Source of the DNA: Caenorhabditis elegans
Taxonomy: Eukaryota > Nematoda > Chromadorea > Rhabditida > Rhabditidae
Assembly (NCBI RefSeq): GCF_000002985.6
Contig: NC_003284.9
Span: 10,230,001 to 10,294,000 of the forward strand
DNA length: 64,000 nucleotides
Direction: 5' to 3'
Position 1 is the first letter of the stretch. Each line of letters begins with the position of its first letter. Below, one piece after another: positions 49,633-60,364 of the stretch. The notes under the pieces were generated by a model. The model was not told the DNA's origin and searched no databases. It was given only the letters and a program-made list of their open reading frames with translations. Both the position numbers and the translations under genes were made by a program.

Positions 49633-52509
49633 ATGCATTGCGTGGCAAGATTGCACAACACGCTACACAACTTTTTTAATAACAGAGAGGTTAAATTTAT
49701 AACTTTTCATGTGTAATTTAAAACTATTGTTTTTCAGATAAACTCAATAACTACAACAATACTTATATTCATTTCTCTGTACATTTCTATTATCACTCTC
49801 TTAGGTGAAAACTTTTGTAAGTAAAGGTGTTTGAAATCTTTCAAACATAGATTTCAATTTCAGTGAATCCACTTGCCGATCATGTAAATCCAGTCAACGC
49901 TACTAATGAAGATGTGACCGTGCGATCGATATTTGTAATATTTATTCTTCTTGTTGCTGGAATTTTTGCAGCAAAAATTTCAAAAGCATTGAGGCTTCCT
50001 CCACTATTCGGTATGTGTTTTTTGGTTAATACTGATAATTACTAGGATAAACTATTTGCATGCATTTTTAATCGATTGAGTTATTGATTCTTCAATACCA
50101 ATATATTTTTTATACGAGTTTATGCCTGAATTTCCAATTAAACCCTAAATGTAGTTTAAGACTTAGTATTAAGATAATCTGCTAAACAACAATTGCATAA
50201 ACTAGGGCTAAAGGCACACGTTTTTTTTTTAACATGTGGGCCCTGTCCCAATTTCAGTGATTGCTGAAATTGCCAACATTTTATGATGTAAAACACAAAT
50301 CAAATGTAATCCAAACTCTAAAATATACATTGAAATACAGTATCTACCGGAAAACATTTAATACCTCGTATCACATTTATGCGAACGGATGGTACGCCGA
50401 AAAAAAGCATGAAATACTTAATTTAGTCCTTTGAATATATTGAGATTGGTTGACGTACACCAGGATGCATTAAAAGTTTAATAGACCTGTCTGGTAACAG
50501 TAAGTAGATTGAAGAGATGCACGGAAAAAACTAGGGCTGTACAACCGGACGTCCGGTCGTCCGAACCGGACGCACATGCGTCCGGTTGGGGGTAGCTATC
50601 CACGACGGCCGACAATTTCCGAGTTTCGCGACTCACTATAAAATTGCTGATTAAGAATAGTGAGTGGCGAAACTCGGAAATTGTCGGCCGCCGTGGAAAC
50701 CTACCCCAAAACCGGACGCAGTGCGTCCGGTGGTGTCAAAATCGGACGACCGGACGCCGATTTGTACAGCCCTAGAAAAAACAACACATGGTTTAAAAAT
50801 GATTAAAAATGATGTAGTAAGAAGAACAATTAATTCTGCACATCTTTGCATTTTTTCCAGGATGTCTTGCACTTGGAATAATTATCAAAAACATCACTGT
50901 CTTTGACCAATTTTTTGTCTTCCCTCCATTTGTCGAAACCATGATTCGAAAAGTCGCTTTGGTCATGATTATTGTTCGTTGGGGGCTTGCAACAGATATT
51001 CATTTTCTTTATGAAAATGCTGTGAGTTGGTGTTTTGCATCTACAAACTATAACTATTTTTTCAGCTCATGCCAGTCACCATTGGTCTCGTTACAGCAAT
51101 TGGAGAAATAATTGCAGTCACAATTGCATCATACTTCATTTTGAATATTTCATTTGTGATGTCGATTTTCTGCGCGTAGGCTTTCAATTTCCTTTTTCAC
51201 TTTTTCATCAACAATTTTTATTTTATTTTTATCAACAATATTTTTTCATAATTCAGATTAATTCTTGTGACGGTGTCCCCTGCTGTGACCGTTCCAGCCA
51301 TGATCAACTTCAAAGAAAAACAATTGGGGTCTCTTAAAAGAATTCCTGAAAATATTTTGGCCATTTGTTGCGTCGACAATCTTTTCTGCGTTATTTTATT
51401 CATGGTTCTTTCGTCCATTATTTTTACCGATGGTAAGTGTTTGAAACTTGCTCAATTATCACTGAATGTTGATTCAAGCCCCAATAGCTACTACAATCCT
51501 TCTCAACGCTGGAAGTATTGTATTTGGATGCATCGGCGGAATTGTACTTGGATGGATTCTGTGGAGATTCCCAAGATCAGATGCTCCACACACTCAATTC
51601 GCAAGAATAACTCTTCTTGGTACTATTTGTATTGCAGTTGTTATTGGAACTTATCTTATCAAGTACTCCTGCTCTGGTTTTCTCGCCGCTCTCATCACTA
51701 GTGCAATGAGTGCAATGCAATGGAAAGCAGATAATAAAGAGAAGTTAGAATGCGTTGAGTCTACATATAAATACATATGGGATTCCTTCGCGCTTCCACT
51801 TCTTTTTATCTGCCTCGGAATGAAGTTTGACTGCTCAACTGTAAGTAGTTAGAGATTGATGTTTTCAAAGTGTCATTTTCAGCTGACATGGGAGATTGTG
51901 TTTTTGTGCATTGCTGTTATTGCAATTGGTCTGTTAGTAAGAACGATTTTGGTAATGTTGGTAACACTCTCCTCACACATTAATTTCAAAGAGCAAATTG
52001 TTGTTGCTCTGAGCTTGCTTCCAAGAGCCACTTTCCAGGTTTGTGCACAGTTTTTTTTGGTATCATGTTTTTTTCACTCTATTAGTATGAAACACATAAA
52101 ATTTCAAAATGTTAAACACAGTGGAACTTTAGCTGAAAATTTGCTAATTTAGGCCGACCTTGCTCCAACTCTACTTTTGATGGCTACACCATTCCCAGAC
52201 ATGGCCAAGGATGCAGCACTCATCTTAAAAGCTGCCATTTTATCTGTTCTAATCACAGCTCCTATTTTTGATATTCTTCTCAATCTTGTTGGATCTAAAT
52301 GTCTCTCTCAATACAATCCACAGGTAGCGTTCTCACTCCCATTTTTGAAATGCAATGTGAAACAAATTTTCATTCAGGATGCGCCGGCAATTGAGAAAAA
52401 TTTTGACAAAACCTATATGAATGGTGATCATGTTGATGAAACCATCTATGCCGCCCGTCCGAAGACATATTCGGAATACCGCAGTGAAGCTGTTATCGAA
52501 AGATATTAA
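49633..52509 (+). CDS. Na+/H+ antiporter of the NHA/SLC9B family, paralog B, 516 aa
   Basis: Ten exons: 49633-49689, 49738-49816, 49864-50010, 50861-51021, 51066-51175, 51257-51432, 51479-51840, 51883-52038, 52153-52323, 52378-52509 (1551 nt). Same family and topology as its upstream neighbour: RKVALVMIIVRWGL, TVSPAVTVPAMINFKEKQLG (residues 190-209), ALPLLFICLGMKFD and LSLLPRATFQADLAPTLL. The N terminus matches paralog A (FFNNRE versus FFNNNH before the first helix). The binding-site motif is CCVDNLF (D225-N226), again Asp-Asn. The acceptor before exon 51479 is TTCAAG. The last intron is 54 nt and in frame. The 850-bp third intron contains a hAT-like insertion. The cytosolic tail is short and tyrosine-rich. 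Ion selectivity and tissue are not deducible from sequence. Confidence 0.9.
50532..50774. mobile_element. hAT-like non-autonomous element, 243 bp, in antiporter B intron
   Basis: Terminal inverted repeats TAGGGCTGTACAA and its complement are flanked by an exact 8-bp duplication GAAAAAAC (50524-50531 and 50775-50782). Long internal arms pair (CCGAGTTTCGC-GACTCACTAT against its complement), and CCGGACG-type units repeat near both ends. No coding capacity. It lies within the intron joining exons 49864-50010 and 50861-51021. Confidence 0.85.
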
Positions 52510-53150
52510 AAATTTACCCAAACTTTTTAGATTTTATTACAATTTTCCTCTGAAAAAAAAAACAAAATAATTCCTAATTTCCCATATTTATAATATTATT
52601 ATCAAGTCAATTCAAATTCAATTTAAATGACCATAACCAGGAAAAGACATTTCACCAATTTTCCAATTCGATTTATTTTACTTATCCACATCTACCAATT
52701 TCCCGTTCCAGCATGTTTTTAAATATGTCATTCTGAAATTTCGTCATGATTCTGTTATACCCTTCTTACTTGAACCATATCTGATCTTATCAACCACACC
52801 AGTTGAACCAATTTTTTGTAACCAATATGAAATTTCATTTACAAATATTTTATCAAAATGTGACAAGAAGAAGAAACAAAAGATAAATCAGCATCAAGCA
52901 AGATTTGTGCAAATACAGCAGTGCATAAGTTAAGTATAACCACATAGTTTAGATCAGGACAGGTTTGATCAGAGATTTAGCTGAAAAAATCTTAGGAAAG
53001 AAAAACAATATGACCAAAAAAATAAAATGTTGAATAAGTGTTTTTATGAAAATTACATATGAAGGCAAGTGGAAAGCGGATAAATGTACTGGCAAGTGAC
53101 ATGACTAAAAGCGACTTTTGTTCTGACTTTCCGGTTTTGTATTGAGCGGC
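52510..53150. other. Convergent 3' region between antiporter B and the neuropeptide receptor
   Basis: Both flanking genes end here. It is plain AT-rich sequence with a minus-strand AATAAA (52672-52677 on plus reads TTTATT) that could serve the receptor. No further gene. Confidence 0.5.
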
Positions 53151-55695
53151 TTAAAGCAGAAGCGTCTGACAACTTGATCCGTTCTCAGGCTCATCGAGAT
53201 ACACGATACTGCGCTGCGGCTCCACTGCAGTTTGAAGTGGACTCTCTGAATCTGTTTCTAAAGATTGCTGGTTTGTTGAAAAGTTCACTGACAACGAGTG
53301 CATGCAGGGAATGAATGGCTTCCTATTCTTCGTTGGATGTCGGGTGTAAAAGTTCTTAACGAAGAATAACTAAGGATCAAACAACATAAAAGTAAAACTC
53401 ACCAGAAATCACCGTAACAGGCTGTTCCTCCACTTTTTTTTTTCGGTTTGCACGTCGAAACGGGTTAGTTATCATAGCGGTGCGTTCTAAAAAAAAAGCT
53501 AAGCAAAAATAACTTCAAATTTATCAGGTTTTACCAGTGATGACGCGAATTGGACCAGTTCCAGGACGACGCGCAAACAAGCAGGGAACAACTTTTGCGA
53601 ACTCCTCACTGAAAATGAGCATTGCAAGAAAATGAAAATTAAATAATTCAATTTATTGAATTTAATTTAATTGAATTTAATTGAATTTTGAACTGTGCAA
53701 ATTTTTTAAATAATCCTAAATTTACCAAAAAGTGTCTTTTTTTTTAGTTTAATCTGTTTCTAATTATAAGAAGAAACAGTGTCACGAGAGGAAATTTTAT
53801 TGAGTATTTATAAAAAATAAATTTTTAATAAAATAAATGAGAACTGAACACACAAATGCAGTCTAAGATAAAACTTCTTGACTTTTTATCAATTGTATTT
53901 TCTAGCACATGTTTACGTATCAAATTTTATAACTTGTATTTTCAACCTGAACGAGAAGAAAACAACCCCTCGTAATCTTTTAACTGCAATTTATTTTCCA
54001 ATAAATCGTTGAGTCACTAATGATTATCAATTGTTGTCTGTATTGTTTAAAACGGGTTTTCGACCAGACGGCGGCGAAATGCAAATCCCATAAACCCACC
54101 GGAAGGTCTCATTCATGAATGCGTAGAGGATTGGATTCCAGGCGGTAGCTGTCATACTCATCAAATGCACGGAAAGGAAAACAAAACTGAAGTAGCCACG
54201 CATGAAATTATCCAACTTGAGATCTCGGAGACAGTTTCTGAATTTATTTCAAATATATGACATATTATTCACTTCTAAACTAACAAGAGGTTGAATGGGA
54301 ACCAGCAAATTGCGAAGATGACCACCATGACAATCAACATCCGTAGTAAACGCTTTTTGCGCTTGATATCGGATTTTCTCTCGGTCATACTTTGACGGCT
54401 ATTTAGGAACAACCATATTTTTATGTAACTAATGGCAATGAGTACAAATGGCAAAATGAACTGAAAATTGATTTGTGCATAGGCATAGATATATGTATAT
54501 ATAATCCCCCGGTAATTTATACAAATAATTTCATTGTCCCCAACTCACTTGAAGAATCATCACCACAATTCCAAAAATAGATCGAAATTCGGCATTGCTC
54601 CAGTCCTCACTACATATCAGAAAATCACATGGTTCATGAATGTAGTTGAGCTTCATGTTGATGGCATACGGAGTGACCAGAAGCAATGAGCATAGCCAAA
54701 TGAGGACAATGAACGAAAGGCAAGACTGAATTTGGTATGTACGAAAGTTTCAAAAAAATTTTAAAAATTAGAATTTTTTCCAATTACAAAGTTGTTCTAC
54801 ACCGAAAACAGGAAAAACTATTATTTTCATGGAGGTTACTTTGTTAACTGTACTTCAAAAACACCTTTCTATAGACTAAGAAATGAGAGTTTTGGTTTTT
54901 TGGAGTTAGGTTTTTTATTGATACATTGTTCCTGCTCAACTTACTCTCATGGACATTCTATCATTTATATTGATATTTGATGAGTTGTGCACGATCACTA
55001 TGTATCGATCTATGGCTATAGCCGTAAGTGTCCACGTACTGATGAAGATACTTGTACCTGTATAGTTAGATGCTTGATCACTGCTTAACTTCCCGTCTAT
55101 ATGTAAACCAATACCTTGGAACAGGGGTAAACCATGACACAATCCACCTCCGAATATCCAATGTCCTATTGAGGTGTATGTTGGTGTAAGCCACAACGAT
55201 CTGAATATAAGAACCGGATATATCACTTCCGATTTCAAAAAAAACCCACGTAAAGTTAACCATTATATCAGAAACTGCGAGATTTGTAATAAAAATGTTG
55301 GTGATCGTCTGCATTCGCTTGTTCGTCATCACAACGTACACCACCTTAAACACAGTTGTTGGAAAACTGGAGAAATCGAAAATGATATTACTTACCAAAA
55401 AATTACCGGAACTAGCAACCAAAAAAACAGCACAATACATAGAAATAAAGAATGGGCGGAAATATTCCATTTCCATGGGGTTCTGAAACGTGTTTTTTTA
55501 AAATAAAAATTACTCGGCTTCAGTTAAAATAATTCATAATCAAATAGTTTCAATGAACATTTTTGATTTTTTTTCAAACGTTCACGAACAATTTTGGACA
55601 CGAAAACTTACGTTTTTGATTTTACATGTACTTTGATATGAAGGTGTTGTTTCATTTAGTATAGAAGACACTGAAGGCACGAGATCATTCGACAT
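53151..55695 (-). CDS. npr-6: Neuropeptide-Y-like rhodopsin-family GPCR, 416 aa
   Basis: Plasma-membrane peptide receptor. Eleven exons: 55612-55695, 55396-55482, 55250-55344, 55115-55200, 54945-55057, 54549-54725, 54285-54460, 54100-54237, 53535-53608, 53403-53486, 53151-53287 (1251 nt, phases consistent). The ATG directly follows a TTCAG acceptor. Class A hallmarks: GNFL in TM1, NLAVSD (78-83) in TM2, SLWLTPTY and conserved C110 at TM3, DRY (134-136), extracellular-loop cysteines C188 and C193, CWFPFN (266-271) in TM6 and WNPILY (306-311) in TM7. An extracellular NET glycosylation site is near residue 15. After TM7 come NETFREEFAKVV and a tail of about 90 residues with RRANRKKK. Three introns of about 50-60 nt break the TM1-TM3 region. 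The family is firm. The symbol rests on recollection that npr-6 lies beside two Na+/H+ exchanger genes on X; another npr receptor is possible. Confidence 0.85.
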
Positions 55696-58600
55696 CTGAA
55701 TCAAATATTATCAGAAATTGGGATAAACGAAGAGCTGAAAATATTAGAATCGGGAGATAAATCGAGTACATTTTAAGAATTGTGAACTGGATATGTTTGG
55801 TTGCGATGTGTCTCGTTTAGACCTCTTTAAGTTCATAATATTCTGACGTGGGCGCGGTGGAAGAGTCGGAAATGAACTTGATTTTAAGGAGAAAAAACGA
55901 GATTTGACACGTTTCATAGAGCAAAAGATGTTAGAAGTATTTTCAAATTTAAAGCTCCCAAAAGAATATAAAATTGAGAATATGTTAAGTCAGTTATGAA
56001 AATTTAATGATATTCGCATCTTTGCAATTGACACTAGAAGAGCGACCACATCTAAACTAGAAATCTACATAGTTCATATAATACAAAACTGATGTCATGA
56101 TTTTTGAAAAAAAAAATCAATAAAAATTACAATATTAATAATACACTATTAAACAGATTCAATAGAACCCAAAGTTTTCAATGATTTTTTAAAAATTGTT
56201 TGTTTTCAATTCTTCTTGTCAATCAAATAAAAAAGAGAACATGAGCCAAACACTTCCCTCATTTTCTTATTTTCTCACTTTCTGTGTGAGACTTGCAATT
56301 CTAGACGCGAAAAGTGAATCTCAAAGTGAGAAAAGAGGAGGCGTCGTGAACTTTTAAAAGGGAAAGAATCCATATACATGTGAGAAATTTTCTCTTTTTC
56401 GAAATAAGCTGAGACCCTTCTTTTTTCCCTTTACGTTAAACAAACTACATACTCATTTATTTAAAATTTGCCTAAAAACTGGTACGCAAACGCACAAAGC
56501 GAATCGAGAGTCCTTTGATTTATGTTATGAATTCATCTTCGATGAAGCGAATTTTGAATTTCCTATAAAAAACAGAAAGAAAGGGTCGAAATTCGAAGAA
56601 GAAGACGCTTACGTAAGTTCAACAAGCTAGATTCAAATTATTTGGTTTCAATTGAAAATCAGAAATGAAATATGGACGTGGAGAAGAAATAGAAAAAAGA
56701 TAATGTAAGGAGCCAATGGATTTAATCTCTCTAAATGGTGGGATGTGAAACATTCATGAGATGTAGGCTACTACGAACCAAGGATAATGTTATTATCTTG
56801 ATTGATAAAGCTCTCATTGTTGCAAAAAAAAGGACTCGCATAGTAGGTGACCTTTTTTAGAACATTTCCTTTTGATAGTTTCGTCTTTGCCCTTGCCCTG
56901 TCTATGTATAGGGTTCATCCGTCTATTCTCTATTTTTCGTCTGGAAATCCGACTCCAATACCGCGGAAATTGAATTTCGACCGGGCGATGAGGGGCACCA
57001 GAAAAAAGTCGAGAAAAACTGAAGCACTCCTTGAGGTGGAAAAGGAGAAACGTTGCACATGAACTAAAGTAAACAATTCTGAGAGGGCGGATAAGCTTTG
57101 GTGAAACTGAGACAACCAAATACAGCTCAAAATTGTAAGGCAAAGGATAGAAATTGGATAATGAGCGTAGGAAAACATTTTTGAAAACAGAAATCAGAAT
57201 AAATCGAAAATTAATATAAATTTTAGCTCAAGGAGTATACTTGATGACACAACGAAAATTTTAATGAAACGTCACATTTATCAAAATAGATAAGTGAGCA
57301 CGGTTTGGAGAAAAAATCAGTTGACCGAGAACAAAAAACTCAGACGTTTTTCTTCTAATTCATAATATTTACTAGTCAGATAAAAATTTGATTCGAACGA
57401 CGAAACTAAAGTGAATCAAATTGGTTGGTGAGTTCTGTGTTCTCCGAAAATGATGATGATATGTTTTCAGCAAAAAGCCTCAAAAACCATGATCAGCTTC
57501 ACTTATTCACTCATATCTTCGGGAAGAGTTCGAAAAAAACAACAAAATCAGAAATTGTTTCGATTGTATGTAATTTTGTTGAAAACGTATTGAATATATG
57601 TGAACTTGTATTTGTATTTAAATATGCCAATATTGAATGGGTAAATTTAGGGGAAAAACTAGAATAATTGCATCTGCACTGTACAGCTTCATCAGCCGTT
57701 TACTGAATATATTCTAAAAATGTTTTCTACTTATTCTGACGATTATTGTAATATTTCTTGTATTAAAAAATAAAAATGTTGCGATTAAAATAGTACAACC
57801 TAGAAAATTCCTGAATTAACGTTTTTGAAGCAATATTCAAAGCCAGGAAATAACTTGTAGATAATAAACAACTTACACTTGAATTAGAAAATGAGAGATA
57901 TTCCGTCGAAAGTGAATAATGGTGAGATGTTCAGACAAAATTATTATATATATATAGTTCAGACAAATTATGTTAATTCTATAAACTTGAGAGCAAAATC
58001 TTCTTTTTTTGTACGTCATTATGACTCTTTTCAAAGCTTTGGTAATCTCTAAGAGCCACATGTTTTTTGTTTTTCATAGCGTTGTTAGATCGTTAGTTTT
58101 TAATAAGAAATACAGAAATGAACACAAATGCAAAAACAAACTGTTTCTTTACACCTTGTGATTTTTCCGCGCAATGAGTCTAACAAAATATAGTCAATTT
58201 ATTTCACTGAAAATACTACAAATATGGTTAGTTCAGTTTTTCTGTAAATAAATCTTAGAAGTTTGGAATATAATTTGTCTTGATAACTAATTTGACCTGA
58301 TCTTTTAGATTAAGCGAATAATAAAATAGTAGATCTATCAAATGTCGAGATTAGCTTTTCCTGCTTTTATGATATCATGAAGGAAATAAATTTATAAAAA
58401 ATGAAAATAAACATTTATTTCTGATAGAAAAAGTTATGATAATCGTAAAACTGACTGAACCACCATTCTTGGGAAAATGTGTATTACTTCAAAACATAAG
58501 CACAAGATTCATATATTTAAGATGAAAAGATCAGGTTGCACTACACACAGGATCATGCGGTTCGATCTCAGGAGGCTATGTGAATTTTCTCCTGGAGGTT

Positions 58601-59622
58601 ATTAAAGTTGGATGAATTTCTAAAAGTTCGGTGAATTTTTAATTAGACAGCGTGATATTTGCAAGAAAAAACGTATCAGCTGTGTGATGAAGTGTTGGTA
58701 ATTTACAATAATATTAACCGAAACTACAAATAAGGTGGTTTCAAATAAATATTACAACTTATCATAATCATGTTTTAAAGTATGCTGAATCCGGAAAAAC
58801 TCTTCAACAGCATTCAAAAAAATCAAATTTAAATTTCAACAAACTTAGCATTCTACCACACTTTTCAAATTGCAGGTTCTCGAAAAAACTTTTAAAAGCA
58901 TTGTTATCCTTCTCGAATAATACAAAGTCCAAGGTCACTAAACCACTACAGTTTTTAATTACACCGTATTAAATTTCTTGAGAATATTATTTTGATGAAA
59001 TAAAACGGCAAATAAACAATAAGCAGGAAACGAGAAAATAAACGGGAAAATAGGTAAAAAATGACGCTCGTTTTGTGGTATTCTGTTATTCATGAACCTT
59101 CCTTCAAAAGGGTTCCCAAGTGAATAGCGTTTCATTTATCTCATTAAAAAAGGAAACGCCATAAAAATATTAACGATTTCAACCATTTAAAATAAAGAAC
59201 TAAACCATATTAGAAATCGAGGTACTTGATAAAAACGGATGTGCTAGGTAGTGTAAAAACGAGTGGAAAATGCCTATCAAAACGTTCAGTTCATGTTCAC
59301 GACTTGAACGGTAATATTTTTAGGCCTCTGTTTTGAAAGTTTTAAATTAAGTAAATAGGAAACCGAATTGCCAGAAATATTCAGGAAGAGGAATAAAAAT
59401 GCTTAATCCTGATTTTTAAACAGTTTTTTTCATTGAAAATGTTTTAAAGCATGTTTTACTGCGAATTTAGGACACTCTCCGAACACATTCTTTTCTTTTA
59501 TAAATGTAGTGAGCCCTATATCGTCAAGGCTGTAGATCTACATGAATAAATCGAACATTTTGGGTAATCCGGCAATTTCTGAACACCAGTTTTTATGGGA
59601 TTTTAAAAAATGCCAAAATCTA
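55696..59622. other. Intergenic region upstream of the receptor gene
   Basis: Presumably contains the neuropeptide-receptor promoter. A GC-richer island at about 56850-57180 has overlapping frames on both strands. The longest minus-strand one starts with an ATG at 57178 and a hydrophobic leader (SILCLTILSCIW), but no splice sites or domain support it. No firm gene. Confidence 0.5.
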
Positions 59623-60364
59623 TTAAAGATGGACTACACCCTGTGGGGAAATTGCTTTAAAACACGCCTTATGGGGCCACAATGACCGAATATCATGATT
59701 AAAAAATTCAAAAAAATTTCCCTGATTTTATATGATTTTTTGAAAATTGAAAAAATTTCAGTTTTCCCCTAATTCCTATTTGAAATTCCGCCAATTGAAC
59801 TTGTTCGTTGGAGCGCGCTTGCATTATTTTCAATAATTTATTTTATTTATTTTCATTTCTTTACTGATTTTCTTCGTTTTTGGGGGGTTTTAGTGGGAAA
59901 ATAAAAGAAATAAACAAGAAAAATGCAAAATGTTTATTAAAAAGTAGCTGAAAATGCATAAAACTCTGAAATTATGCAATCCGACGACGACGAGCCTGAA
60001 ATTGGTATATTTTACAGTTTTAGGCAATTTCAGTGATTTTTTCATGAACTATTCGCATTTTTCTTGTTTGTTTCTTTCATTTTCCGATTAAACCCCCCCC
60101 CCCCCCCCAAAACGAAGAAAATAAGTAAAGAAATGAAAATAAATAAAATAAATTATTGAAAATAATGCAAGCGCGCTCCAACGAACGAGTTCAATTGGCA
60201 GAATTTCAAATAGGAATTAGGGGAAAACTGAGATTTTTTCAATTTTCAAATAATCATGTAAAATCTAGAAATTTTTTTAAAATTTTTTATCATGATATTC
60301 GGTCATTGTGACCCCATAGGCGTGTTTTAAAGCAATTTTCCCACAGGGTGTAGTCCACCTTTAA
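59623..60364. repeat. Long imperfect palindrome (fold-back element), about 742 bp
   Basis: The left arm, beginning TTAAAGATGGACTACACCCT, is mirrored by the right arm ending in AGGGTGTAGTCCACCTTTAA. Shared blocks in the arms include CACAATGACCGAATATCATG, CGTTGGAGCGCGCTTGCAT and AAAACGAAGAAAAT-type sequence. The arms run roughly 59623-59900 and 60090-60364, leaving a loop of about 190 bp. One arm carries a 16-nt poly(C) run where the other has a short G stretch. This matches the dispersed palindromic repeats common in Caenorhabditis. Confidence 0.85.
60093..60108. repeat. Poly(C) tract, 16 nt, at the inner edge of the palindrome
   Basis: An uninterrupted run of 16 cytosines. The corresponding place on the left arm (about 59881) has only six guanines, so the run has expanded on one arm or shrunk on the other. 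Confidence 0.95.

Noticed and set aside
53288..53345. Longer version of the receptor's last exon (open upstream through KNFYTRHPTKNRK)
   Set aside because: The frame is open, but no AG gives the required phase after the exon ending at 53403; the GTTGTCAG acceptor at 53288-53289 does.
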